Shown here piece by piece: positions 13,306 to 20,122 of a stretch of DNA of 22,702 bases. The stretch's first letter is position 1. Each line of letters opens with the position of its first letter. Under the pieces are notes generated by a model. The model saw only the letters and a program-made list of their open reading frames with translations, had not been told where the DNA came from and did no database searches. This DNA comes from a virus, in the IMG/VR virus record IMGVR_UViG_3300032282_001255, positions 1 to 22,702 of that record. One strand, given 5' to 3'. Both the position numbers and the translations under genes were made by a program.

Positions 13306-13715
13306 TAGATATCGCCTTCCTTACGATTTTCAGAGTAGAATGCATCGAACGTGCCGCCAGGATATCTAGCCTGAAGCTTATCCACATTTCCTGCGATTAC
13401 TTCATTCGGGTCAATCTGCAACGCATTGCACGCATTAGTCCAATACCAAATCACGTCGCCGAGTTCCTTGATTAGATGCTGACGAGTTTCCTCAGTGTAC
13501 GGCTTGCCCTGGAACAACACCTTCTTGATGATTTCTTGGGCTTCGCCTGCTTCACTGGTCATGCCAATCATAGCCGTAAGCAACAGAGGCACATTGATGA
13601 TATTATCCCTATCATAGTGTATAGTCTTCACTCTGTCAAGAAATTCCGCACACACGCGACTCTCTTTGCTAGTCACAGCCATAACAAACTGAGCATACTT
13701 AGCCATATCAATCAT
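13305..13715 (-). CDS. mazG: MazG-like nucleotide pyrophosphohydrolase
   Basis: A 136-residue MazG-type enzyme. The metal-binding ExxE...ExxD pattern is visible: E55-A-G-E58 (SEAGEAQEIIKK) and E84-L-G-D87 (ELGDVIWYW). These enzymes split NTPs or dNTPs to the monophosphate and pyrophosphate. In phages they are thought to adjust nucleotide or ppGpp pools during infection. ATG 13715 lies in an ATGA overlap. Promoter P7 lies inside this gene, upstream of the catalytic region, so a shorter product beginning near GTG codon 42 is conceivable. Confidence 0.87.
   Translation of the reverse strand: MIDMAKYAQFVMAVTSKESRVCAEFLDRVKTIHYDRDNIINVPLLLTAMIGMTSEAGEAQEIIKKVLFQGKPYTEETRQHLIKELGDVIWYWTNACNALQIDPNEVIAGNVDKLQARYPGGTFDAFYSENRKEGDI
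13611..13639 (-). promoter_or_regulatory. Sigma70-type promoter P7, inside mazG
   Basis: TTGACA at 13639-13634, 17-bp spacer, TATGAT at 13616-13611. It is the only one of the ten promoters without an annotated start codon within about 40 bases. The next gene begins about 300 bases downstream. It could boost the genes from 13305 to the TET locus, or express a truncated MazG. Confidence 0.78.
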
Positions 13716-14011
13716 TCTTCAAGTTCTCCAGTAGGAATTGGTATTTGTGTTACGTTTAAATCACTCATGTCACGTTGGATCACAGGAAGCGGAATCCACT
13801 CAGGTGAACCTTGGCGCTTATATTGAATCTCATGACGAATGACGTCCCATTTCTGCTTATCTGCAGTGGTCCACCCCCAATAGTTTACTGCACGGATATC
13901 AATAACAGAATTATCGAGTTTCGTCTTAAGACTACGAAGCTCTTTTTCCATCGTAGCAAGTTCGCGCTCGATACGATTTCTATCCCATGACCAACTATCT
14001 TCACTCATCAT
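13712..14011 (-). CDS. Hypothetical phage protein with coiled-coil start
   Basis: A 99-residue protein. Residues 10-35 form a probable coiled coil (RNRIERELATMEKELRSLK); the rest contains a Trp-rich segment (NYWGWTTADKQKWDVI) and a Pro-rich end. It starts at tandem ATGs 14011/14008, which overlap the stop of the previous gene. The function is unknown. Confidence 0.7.
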   Translation of the reverse strand: MMSEDSWSWDRNRIERELATMEKELRSLKTKLDNSVIDIRAVNYWGWTTADKQKWDVIRHEIQYKRQGSPEWIPLPVIQRDMSDLNVTQIPIPTGELEE

Positions 14012-14211
14012 CGCACCTTCTTAGTGTAGATTTTACTCCAGCAATCATAGTCTTTATTGCCGTCAGCCATACAGTGATCGTACATGCGCGCAAGATTATC
14101 TGCATATCGCTTATCTTCTTGATATGCGCCGTACAGACCCAACGAAACGAACAAAATAACAGCCGTGAAAATAGCAATCAATGTATGATCAAAACCCCAG
14201 TTTTTAAACAT
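14008..14211 (-). CDS. Small one-helix membrane protein, 67 aa
   Basis: A 67-residue protein with one membrane helix at about 9-29 (LIAIFTAVILFVSLGLYGAY) and a polar C-terminal part containing two Cys residues (DHCMADGNKDYDCWSK). The cysteines might form a disulfide if this part faces the periplasm. The start ATG 14211 shares its A with the RNase H stop (TGATG). The role is unknown. Confidence 0.72.
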   Translation of the reverse strand: MFKNWGFDHTLIAIFTAVILFVSLGLYGAYQEDKRYADNLARMYDHCMADGNKDYDCWSKIYTKKVR

Positions 14212-15077
14212 CAGAATTCTCCGATAGCTTCAGTTAGAGTACGCAAACGATTCTTGATGAAGTAGTTAAGAATCATACTGCGCGGTAGTCTTTCATAGTT
14301 TTCGTACGCCTCAACGATTTCTTTCTGTAGATCCTGAGGAATATAGTCGAAGTCAACCATGACACGATTACGCTCATAGTTCGACAGCATCCCTGGAGTC
14401 GTACAGTATGTAGCATATTCCATCAGCGTCCATTCCTCCAGCTTCTTTTTAGGAAGAGGTTTCTGGCGCTTACCCTCTACGACAAACGTATCATCATCGG
14501 AAAGGAAGTTAGGCACACCGTCACCAGCATCACCTTGTAGAATATGATACTGCTTGAACCGAGCAGGATTCACATCAGGCGTGATGAACTTTTTCATGAC
14601 TGGACTATACTGAGTGATGTTGCCGTATTGCTGCAACTGCATGAAGTCCTTATCACCTGATACGATAAGGATGCGTTCGGCTGTGTTAAGGAATGAGCCA
14701 CGAGCATTACAGATAGAACCAATAATATCATCAGCTTCTGCTTTCTCGAAACGCAGTGTGACGTATGGCATATTATCACGCATCTCATCGCGAATCTTGT
14801 TCAGCGAAGTGAAGATAACATTCCAATCGTGCGGTGACTTATCGCGGGACTTTCTACGAGCAGCCTTGTAGTGAGGGAATACGTCACGACGCCAATACGA
14901 GTAACCATCGCAACAGATTACGAGATCACCATACTCGTCACCGAACTTTTTCTTATACAATCGTAGGCTCGACAAGACCATATGGCGAACCATTTCCTCA
15001 TCGAGCTGCTTTTCATTATTAGCCAATTGCATCATGATATTGGAAATCATGACTTGACTGAAATCTACGAGGATCAT
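14211..15077 (-). CDS. rnh: T4-type RNase H, 5'-3' exonuclease
   Basis: A 288-residue member of the FEN-1/T4 RNase H family, which removes RNA primers from Okazaki fragments and trims flaps. The conserved acidic sites are visible: LVDFS (D5), CCDG (D57), EADD at 114-117, SGDKD at 140-144 and QGDAGDGVPN at 181-190, the last belonging to the helix-hairpin region. The central basic helical arch (YWRRDVFPHYKAARRKSRDK) is typical. ATG 15077 is chosen: GGAG lies 6 bases before it, whereas ATG 15089 has no ribosome site and would lie almost at the transcription start. It is the first gene after promoter P8 and the clearest replication gene here. Confidence 0.92.
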   Translation of the reverse strand: MILVDFSQVMISNIMMQLANNEKQLDEEMVRHMVLSSLRLYKKKFGDEYGDLVICCDGYSYWRRDVFPHYKAARRKSRDKSPHDWNVIFTSLNKIRDEMRDNMPYVTLRFEKAEADDIIGSICNARGSFLNTAERILIVSGDKDFMQLQQYGNITQYSPVMKKFITPDVNPARFKQYHILQGDAGDGVPNFLSDDDTFVVEGKRQKPLPKKKLEEWTLMEYATYCTTPGMLSNYERNRVMVDFDYIPQDLQKEIVEAYENYERLPRSMILNYFIKNRLRTLTEAIGEF

Positions 15078-15099
15078 ACCAAACTCCATTTCATAACAT

Positions 15100-15128
15100 A
15101 TAGTACCACGTCAGCGACGAGATGTCAA
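15100..15128 (-). promoter_or_regulatory. Sigma70-type promoter P8
   Basis: TTGACA at 15128-15123, 17-bp spacer, TACTAT at 15105-15100. The -35 box includes the TGA stop of the upstream gene (15127-15125). The -10 box ends 22 bases before the RNase H start. It is the likely source of the transcript that runs through RNase H, mazG and on to the TET locus. Confidence 0.82.
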
Positions 15129-15511
15129 GCTGGATCTGGTTCGAACTCATCATCGTCATTATCATGCGCGAACTTCACACACTTATCCACGATCTCCTGG
15201 AACGGATGAAATATATCATACGTGGCGTACAACGTAGAACGCACAGTCTCGACTACAAAGCCAAAGTTCTTATCGAACACCTTCGTCTGAATATCAAAGC
15301 CTTCTTCATGAAACTCAGAAAGGAGATGAAGGGCTAACTCGTGTACGAACTCATCGACGTATTTACGATCAGCCTCTTCATTCTTTTCTGCTTCCTCGAT
15401 AGGAACTAGGCGTAGTCTTGTCGTGGGGAATGGAATGATGTTGTCTTCACTTGATTGCTCTGAGGATGACGATTGCTCTGAGGATGACGGTGAATTCGTT
15501 GACTCGTCCAT
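15125..15511 (-). CDS. Conserved T4-like phage protein, Ser-rich start
   Basis: A 128-residue protein. Residues 1-30 are a low-complexity Ser/Glu/Gln tract encoded by an 18-bp tandem repeat (SSEQSS twice). The remainder (NIIPFPTTRLR, EEADRKYVDEFVHELALHLLSEFHEEGFDI, later HPFQEIVDKCVKFAHDND) matches a conserved family in T4-like phages of aquatic bacteria. The function is unknown. The start is ATG 15511 or GTG 15520; neither has a strong ribosome site, so translation may depend on the overlapping upstream gene. Confidence 0.7.
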   Translation of the reverse strand: MDESTNSPSSSEQSSSSEQSSEDNIIPFPTTRLRLVPIEEAEKNEEADRKYVDEFVHELALHLLSEFHEEGFDIQTKVFDKNFGFVVETVRSTLYATYDIFHPFQEIVDKCVKFAHDNDDDEFEPDPA

Positions 15512-16628
15512 TCGGTGCACTTGCTTTCGTTGTTACGGAGTTGAAACTGCGCTCAGCGCTTTTGGATGTGCTAGTGATGATGCTTGGCAGAACGTCTGCT
15601 GGCTTACGCAGTTTCTTCTGCAATGACGCTTCAGTGAAGTTCTGAAGAGTAGTCCCCTTCAGTGATAAGCCTCCCTCACCCGCGACATAGTGCGAAAGGA
15701 CGTTGTATTTAGTGTTGAATGTCCAGAGCTCAGTTGCACCCACAAGCTTGGCTGGATCAATAGATACGATCTTGAGCGCCGTATCTTCTTTCTGATATTG
15801 GATCTTGGATACGACTTTATCAGCAGACTTTGGTTTAGCCACACGAGGCTTACGAACGACAGACTTGCGTTTATTGGATACGATAGACTTGCAGTCGTTA
15901 ATCATGCCTTCGTACATAGCGATACGACGCTGAATCTGCTTCTTGGTCATATGCTCATAGGCTTCACGGAGTTGGAGGTCTCCGTTACGACCCTTACCCA
16001 GCAGAGCAAGATGCAACTCATCACAGATAGGCTGATAGTAGTCGGCAATAGCCTTAGCTTGATTAGGCTTAGCCTGACGAGTATCTTTAAGCCATGAGTA
16101 GAAATTCGCTGACCATTCCTCGTCTGGATTATGGTCAATCATTTCCTCGATGTCACCAATAAGGCTATCAGCAGGATTCTTTATGAAGACGACCTTAGCC
16201 GCCGCAGCTTTCTTTTCTTCTTCGGTGATCGCGACACCAGACTCAACAAGTTTCACCAAGTGATCATTAAGCTGGGCGCGAAGCTTTTCGTGCTCCAAGC
16301 CCATAGACAGCATACGCGCAACCTTACACATGGTAAAGTTGAGTTTCCAGTCGACGTTCTTGCCAACCATATTCATAGCGGCTTTAGACATGCCATTCTC
16401 AAGCATGTAGACCATGAGATACTCACGCGCCCACTTAGCGTCGAGGAAATAGTTGTACCAGTTATAAGCCGCCGCAATCTTGGACGAGAGTTCGCTTTCG
16501 TTGAGGAACTCCTGCCCATCCCAGCTCGGCTCTTCGCCCAAATACTTGGCGTCGAGGCCGCGTGGCGTAAATGCAGGCTTTTTCTTTACAGGACCAGTTT
16601 TCAGCAGATTCTTAGATGCTCTTGCCAT
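15447..16628 (-). CDS. Conserved T4-like phage protein, 393 aa
   Basis: A 393-residue soluble protein of a family seen in T4-like phages of marine and freshwater bacteria. It has a basic N-terminus, a helical central part with many Lys and Ala residues, a basic linker (NKRKSVVRKPRVAKPKSAD), then a C-terminal domain (KIVSIDPAKLVGATELW, FNTKYNVLSHYVA, LSLKGTTLQNFTE). No catalytic motif is recognised; a DNA-binding or structural role is possible but unproven. ATG 16628 has AAGGG 8 bases upstream; ATG 16634 is too close to it. The last residues (VILRAIVILRAIK) come from a tandem duplication. Confidence 0.75.
   Translation of the reverse strand: MARASKNLLKTGPVKKKPAFTPRGLDAKYLGEEPSWDGQEFLNESELSSKIAAAYNWYNYFLDAKWAREYLMVYMLENGMSKAAMNMVGKNVDWKLNFTMCKVARMLSMGLEHEKLRAQLNDHLVKLVESGVAITEEEKKAAAAKVVFIKNPADSLIGDIEEMIDHNPDEEWSANFYSWLKDTRQAKPNQAKAIADYYQPICDELHLALLGKGRNGDLQLREAYEHMTKKQIQRRIAMYEGMINDCKSIVSNKRKSVVRKPRVAKPKSADKVVSKIQYQKEDTALKIVSIDPAKLVGATELWTFNTKYNVLSHYVAGEGGLSLKGTTLQNFTEASLQKKLRKPADVLPSIITSTSKSAERSFNSVTTKASAPNGRVNEFTVILRAIVILRAIK
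15453..15488. repeat. Two perfect 18-bp tandem copies
   Basis: GATTGCTCTGAGGATGAC occurs at 15453-15470 and again at 15471-15488. It lies where two genes overlap in different frames. As 18 is divisible by three, both frames are kept: one protein gains VILRAI, the other gains six residues of its Ser/Glu/Gln tract. Confidence 0.95.
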
Positions 16629-16653
16629 TCGCATATCCCTTCATCATTAGGCC

Positions 16654-16682
16654 ATATTACGTCATCACGGACCGATTGTCAA
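16654..16682 (-). promoter_or_regulatory. Sigma70-type promoter P9
   Basis: TTGACA at 16682-16677, 17-bp spacer, TAATAT at 16659-16654. It begins 3 bases after the stop of the GT4 gene and its -10 box ends 25 bases before ATG 16628 of the 393-residue gene. Confidence 0.82.
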
Positions 16683-16685
16683 GAC

Positions 16686-17672
16686 CTATTTCTTGTCGCC
16701 AAGAGACAGCAAGAAATCTTTCCATTGCGTCGCGCGCATATCCCAGTTGTAGAAGGTATCGAAATAGCCTTTCTGGAAACTGATACGCCTCTGATTGAAA
16801 TCTGCCCAGTATTCCTTGATAACCATACCCAAGACGCCAGCAAAAATATTGGCGTGCTGATTGTTATCTTCAGTCCAGCCATACATCACAGCAAAGTTGG
16901 CGCAAGTCTCAGGAAGCGCAGCGAAACTCGGACAAACCACATTACAACCAGCGCTCATAGCTTCAATCACTGAAATACCAGAAGTCTCAGGCCAGATGCT
17001 AGGATAGGCGTAGATATGCGCTTTCTTCAAAGCTTCACGAATAACGCTATTCGGTTGCCATCCATGATAGGTCATGTTAGGATGATTGCGAACTCGTTCG
17101 AAAAGAGGTTCATAAGGTTCGTCGCGAGCAGGCCAACCATAGATACCGAACGAAGAATAGACATCAAGATGAAATTCTACGCCTTGCTTAGCTAGGAATT
17201 CACAGACCGGAATAAGAAGTTCCAATCCGCGATGAGGTGTCGTGTGATAGATAATATTGATTATGCCTTTAGGCTTTTCATGTTCCTCGATAGGAACAAT
17301 AGCATTAGGCATAACAATTCCCTTGGAATATGGGACATCAAGAGCCAAGTTATATGTTGATTGCTGATAGTTCGAAACGAACACAAGCTTTTCAAAACGA
17401 TCTAGCGAAGCCTTTTTCTTAAGATGCTCAGACTCAGGATCATCCCACGTATCATGCAACCAAAGGATATTGCGCTTACTAGTATCTACCTCGCGCACGC
17501 GTGAACAGATAAGATTGAACTTATCCAAAAGTGCTGCTGGTACTCGCTGCTTGAGGCCAGCAACCATTTGCTCTGTTCCACCCTGTGAACCGATATGCTC
17601 ATAGGTTCCATTTGTAGCAGGATCAATAGAGGGAGCAGCAGATTCTTTGATTCCAGTGATATTCAGTTTCAT
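16686..17672 (-). CDS. GT4-family glycosyltransferase
   Basis: A 328-residue GT-B-type glycosyltransferase of family GT4. Early GGTEQMVAGL (31-40) is the usual glycine-rich N-domain motif. The C-terminal domain has IYHTTPHRGLELL (141-153) and the EX7E motif at E229 and E237 (PETSGISVIEAMSAGCNVV), which binds the nucleotide-sugar donor. Members are retaining enzymes acting on glycans, lipids or proteins. ATG 17672 has GGAG 6 bases upstream and lies one base after the stop of the exported binding protein. The frame stays open a few codons upstream, but without support. A role in virion, cell-surface or DNA glycosylation cannot be told apart here. Confidence 0.88.
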   Translation of the reverse strand: MKLNITGIKESAAPSIDPATNGTYEHIGSQGGTEQMVAGLKQRVPAALLDKFNLICSRVREVDTSKRNILWLHDTWDDPESEHLKKKASLDRFEKLVFVSNYQQSTYNLALDVPYSKGIVMPNAIVPIEEHEKPKGIINIIYHTTPHRGLELLIPVCEFLAKQGVEFHLDVYSSFGIYGWPARDEPYEPLFERVRNHPNMTYHGWQPNSVIREALKKAHIYAYPSIWPETSGISVIEAMSAGCNVVCPSFAALPETCANFAVMYGWTEDNNQHANIFAGVLGMVIKEYWADFNQRRISFQKGYFDTFYNWDMRATQWKDFLLSLGDKK

Positions 17673-17673
17673 G

Positions 17674-18576
17674 TTATTCTCCAGATAAGACAATCATCTT
17701 ATATTCATTGTCGATAGATGTTCTGATATTTGTTTCATTGAAGCAAGCGATTCTTTTACCGAATTTATTTTCATCAGCGCAAATTGTTTCAACATACGTT
17801 TTGAATTCTTTAGCGAATTCGGGTTGGTTCTTGTATACAGAAAAGAATGTGCTAGATTCGATGAACATACCTTCGATGTTCTTTTCTTTGGTTGTTGGAA
17901 TATTAGAATAAGATTCTAATCTCTTATCACTGACTGTCGCTAAAGGCTTTAGTGAAGGCATGTCTGGCATACTAAACACAGTAAAATCTGCCTCGCCACG
18001 AGTAACAGAAGCGAGAATATCGCCAATCGGACCATACTTTAACAGAGTCAGGTTGTCTAACTTATAGTGCTTCTTAAATTGATTGATAAGATATATATTG
18101 GTACGAGCATTCACATTAGAAGCGACAAAAGCTTCTTTCTTGTTTCGTATCGACTCAACCAATTCTTCAACCGAATTGAACGGTGAATCTGGTCGTACGA
18201 AAATAGCGGCAGGAAAGCTAAACAACCCCCCAGCGAAAACGAAATCATTTTCATCCCAATTTCGCTTACTGCCATTTTCAATCTTACCGAAAGTGAAATC
18301 GCTTATAGAAGAAACCATCAGAATCTTAGTTCCTGATCTAGCTTTCTGTAGTCCCAATGCATAGGCAGCTTCGCCTCCAGCTCCAGGAATATTAGAATAC
18401 CTGAACTGATACTTATTCTGAACTTTATTCAGCGCATCGGTTGCATTGATGATATCTCGCCCCATATAGGAAGCGGGAGAAAATCTGGTAACAACTTCGA
18501 TTTGTTCTTGAGCATTTGCCGTATTCATAGTCACCACCATTCCCATGATCATAAGGATTCTATATAAAGTTTTCAT
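17674..18576 (-). CDS. Exported TctC/Bug-like solute-binding protein
   Basis: A 300-residue protein with a clear signal peptide (basic MKTLYR, hydrophobic core, cleavage likely after MNTANA at residue 22). The mature part resembles TctC/Bug receptors of tripartite tricarboxylate transporters: VVTRFSPASYMGRDI, SNIPGAGGEAAYALGLQKA, a central ...IFVRPDSPFNSVEELVESI, and a late YGPIGDILASVTRGEADFTV. Such proteins bind carboxylates or other small molecules in the periplasm and hand them to membrane partners, which are absent here. It is unusual for a phage and probably a host-derived auxiliary gene. Its ligand is unknown. It starts in a TAATG overlap. Confidence 0.75.
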   Translation of the reverse strand: MKTLYRILMIMGMVVTMNTANAQEQIEVVTRFSPASYMGRDIINATDALNKVQNKYQFRYSNIPGAGGEAAYALGLQKARSGTKILMVSSISDFTFGKIENGSKRNWDENDFVFAGGLFSFPAAIFVRPDSPFNSVEELVESIRNKKEAFVASNVNARTNIYLINQFKKHYKLDNLTLLKYGPIGDILASVTRGEADFTVFSMPDMPSLKPLATVSDKRLESYSNIPTTKEKNIEGMFIESSTFFSVYKNQPEFAKEFKTYVETICADENKFGKRIACFNETNIRTSIDNEYKMIVLSGE

Positions 18577-18830
18577 TAGCCTCGTTCCAAGTTTGCGTCA
18601 GTGATAGAATCGATTCGAAAAGAACGCCATCCATGAGACTCAACATCCCATACAGCAAGAACGTCAGGATTATCCTTAGTCGTAATCTCAGTATCACCCA
18701 TCAAAGGCGGAAGATACTGTTCCTGCAACGTGCAAAGCATAGCACGAGGCGAACCATCTTTCTTGATGAATGTAACCGCAATCACGCTCTTACGAGCAGC
18801 TTCACGAATCTGTTCTTTAGTATATAGCAT
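18576..18830 (-). CDS. DUF2693/WYL_2-like small phage protein
   Basis: An 84-residue protein. The pattern VIAVTFIKKDGSPRAMLCTL...YLPP, followed by VLAVWDVESHGWRSFRIDSI, fits DUF2693 (WYL_2), a small Sm-like beta fold found in many T4-like phages. The function is not established; a ligand- or nucleic-acid-binding role has been proposed for WYL-type folds. ATG 18830 has AGGA about 9 bases upstream. Confidence 0.82.
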   Translation of the reverse strand: MLYTKEQIREAARKSVIAVTFIKKDGSPRAMLCTLQEQYLPPLMGDTEITTKDNPDVLAVWDVESHGWRSFRIDSITDANLERG

Positions 18831-18841
18831 GTTAGATCTTC

Positions 18842-19057
18842 CTATATAAGTTCAAGTTCTTCGAAAGGAACGCAACAAAGAGTTCCAGGTTCATTATCGA
18901 ATTCTACGAAACAATCAGTGTCTCCTAGAGATTCTATGAATTCTTCCATTTCGAGAAGATACGACGCGTCTTGAATCGTACCGAGACGACCGTTATGAGA
19001 AACCCTATCTCCAGGCGACACATCCCCATCATGGGCTATACTTCCTGTTCCAAACAT
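18842..19057 (-). CDS. Small acidic phage protein, KOW/SH3-like
   Basis: A 71-residue protein with SPGDRVSHNGRLGTIQDA near the N-terminus and FVEFDNEP...CVPFEELELI at the end, an arrangement like a small beta barrel of KOW/SH3 type. ATG 19057 is chosen because AGGAG lies 9 bases before it; ATG 19063 is too close. The function is unknown. Confidence 0.68.
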   Translation of the reverse strand: MFGTGSIAHDGDVSPGDRVSHNGRLGTIQDASYLLEMEEFIESLGDTDCFVEFDNEPGTLCCVPFEELELI

Positions 19058-19069
19058 TTTCATACTCTC

Positions 19070-19465
19070 CTATATTTTTTTTCCGAGATACTTAGCATCA
19101 GTGCCGTCAGTGATATATTGTGTGGCACCTTTATTGTAGGCTGGAGCTACGCGCATAGCCTTTTCTTCGATAGCCTTGATAGTAGCAGCAGACTCTTCTG
19201 AGCCACGCTTCCACTTGTGGTCGTTGAGCTTATCACGCTTGGCGGCAATACCACCAGGAATGACATTAGCCATAGGTGCTGCGTTTGATTCTACTGCAAG
19301 GCTATATGTGAACTTCTTGGGCTTAGACTTAGTGGCTGTGAAGTAGCCTACTCGCTCAAGAAGCTCATTGGTCTTACGCTGAGACTCAATCATGCCCTGA
19401 GTGGGCTTACGAGCCTTACGCTTACGCATATTCGTGGTAGTGTAGTAGATTGGTAAAATAGCCAT
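19070..19465 (-). CDS. Basic phage protein, 131 aa
   Basis: A 131-residue very basic protein, with MRKRKARKPTQGMIESQRK near the start and AMRVAPAYNKGATQYITDGTD at the end. The end motif recurs in small phage proteins of unknown function. ATG 19465 has GAGGGG 6 bases upstream and lies 24 bases after the -10 box of P10, as the first gene of that unit. The high Lys/Arg content suggests binding to nucleic acid, but this is not shown. Confidence 0.72.
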   Translation of the reverse strand: MAILPIYYTTTNMRKRKARKPTQGMIESQRKTNELLERVGYFTATKSKPKKFTYSLAVESNAAPMANVIPGGIAAKRDKLNDHKWKRGSEESAATIKAIEEKAMRVAPAYNKGATQYITDGTDAKYLGKKI

Positions 19466-19489
19466 AGTTGACCCCTCATCACAGTACCA

Positions 19490-19518
19490 ATTATAGGCCA
19501 GTGTGAGTCAATTGTCAA
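19490..19518 (-). promoter_or_regulatory. Consensus sigma70-type promoter P10
   Basis: TTGACA at 19518-19513, 17-bp spacer, TATAAT at 19495-19490. Both boxes are perfect and the -35 is preceded by GGGGC. It drives the unit from 19465 through the exported binding protein and GT4 glycosyltransferase. Confidence 0.88.
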
Positions 19519-19528
19519 GCCCCTATTT

Positions 19529-20122
19529 TCAGCTCATTTCGACCCAGCCAGTCATGATGTATTTCGTATTGCTGATTGGCGGATTGCCACGATGAGTATG
19601 CGTAAAGCCAGCCGGCCAAAGAATGAGTCTGCCTTGTTTGGCTTTGACACGTTTCGGGTAATACAGAAACTCGGTTTCACCGCCTTCATCAACGTCATTC
19701 AGATACAGAATGAAAGTGAGTACACGGCGCATCAGATTTGGGTCGCCGTCTTCACAGTGCCAAACGTGATATCCGCCACCCACCTCTGTTTTCTGTGTCT
19801 TAGTTAATCTTATTGACATGTGTGCAATACCAGAATTGAGGATACCATATTCTTCTGAATATATGGGATACACCGTAGACCAGAAACGTTCATTGAACAT
19901 TTTAGAAGGAGCCATATCAGATACGTCTAATTCCATACCAGAAAGAACATCGGAGAAATAGAATTGATCGTCTTTCTTAACAGTCGAATTAGCGCCTTCT
20001 TTTTGACGACTCATAGTGAATCCAGCTCTATCCATCCGATTGAACGAATCGATGAATGACTGACATTCTTGGGCTGTAAACAAATTGTCGTATTGAAGAA
20101 CGAAATTTTCGATAGTCATCAT
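19529..20122 (-). CDS. Prolyl-4-hydroxylase-like 2OG-Fe(II) oxygenase
   Basis: A 197-residue enzyme of the P4H-like 2-oxoglutarate oxygenase group. The iron site is H122-x-E124 (GGYHVWHCEDG, with Glu rather than the more common Asp) and distal H175 (AGFTHTHRGNPP). K187 (NTKYIMTGW) is placed to bind 2-oxoglutarate. The RRVLTFILYLNDVDEGGETEF core is strongly conserved in phage members. These hydroxylate protein side chains or other substrates; the phage targets are generally unknown. Tandem ATGs overlap the upstream stop (ATG 20122). Confidence 0.9.
   Translation of the reverse strand: MMTIENFVLQYDNLFTAQECQSFIDSFNRMDRAGFTMSRQKEGANSTVKKDDQFYFSDVLSGMELDVSDMAPSKMFNERFWSTVYPIYSEEYGILNSGIAHMSIRLTKTQKTEVGGGYHVWHCEDGDPNLMRRVLTFILYLNDVDEGGETEFLYYPKRVKAKQGRLILWPAGFTHTHRGNPPISNTKYIMTGWVEMS

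Noticed and set aside
16131-16973. A 280-codon open frame on the plus strand.
   Set aside because: It lies opposite the 393-aa gene and the GT4 gene, crosses a promoter and a gene boundary, has no ribosome site and shows no recognisable domain. It mirrors codon bias on the other strand.
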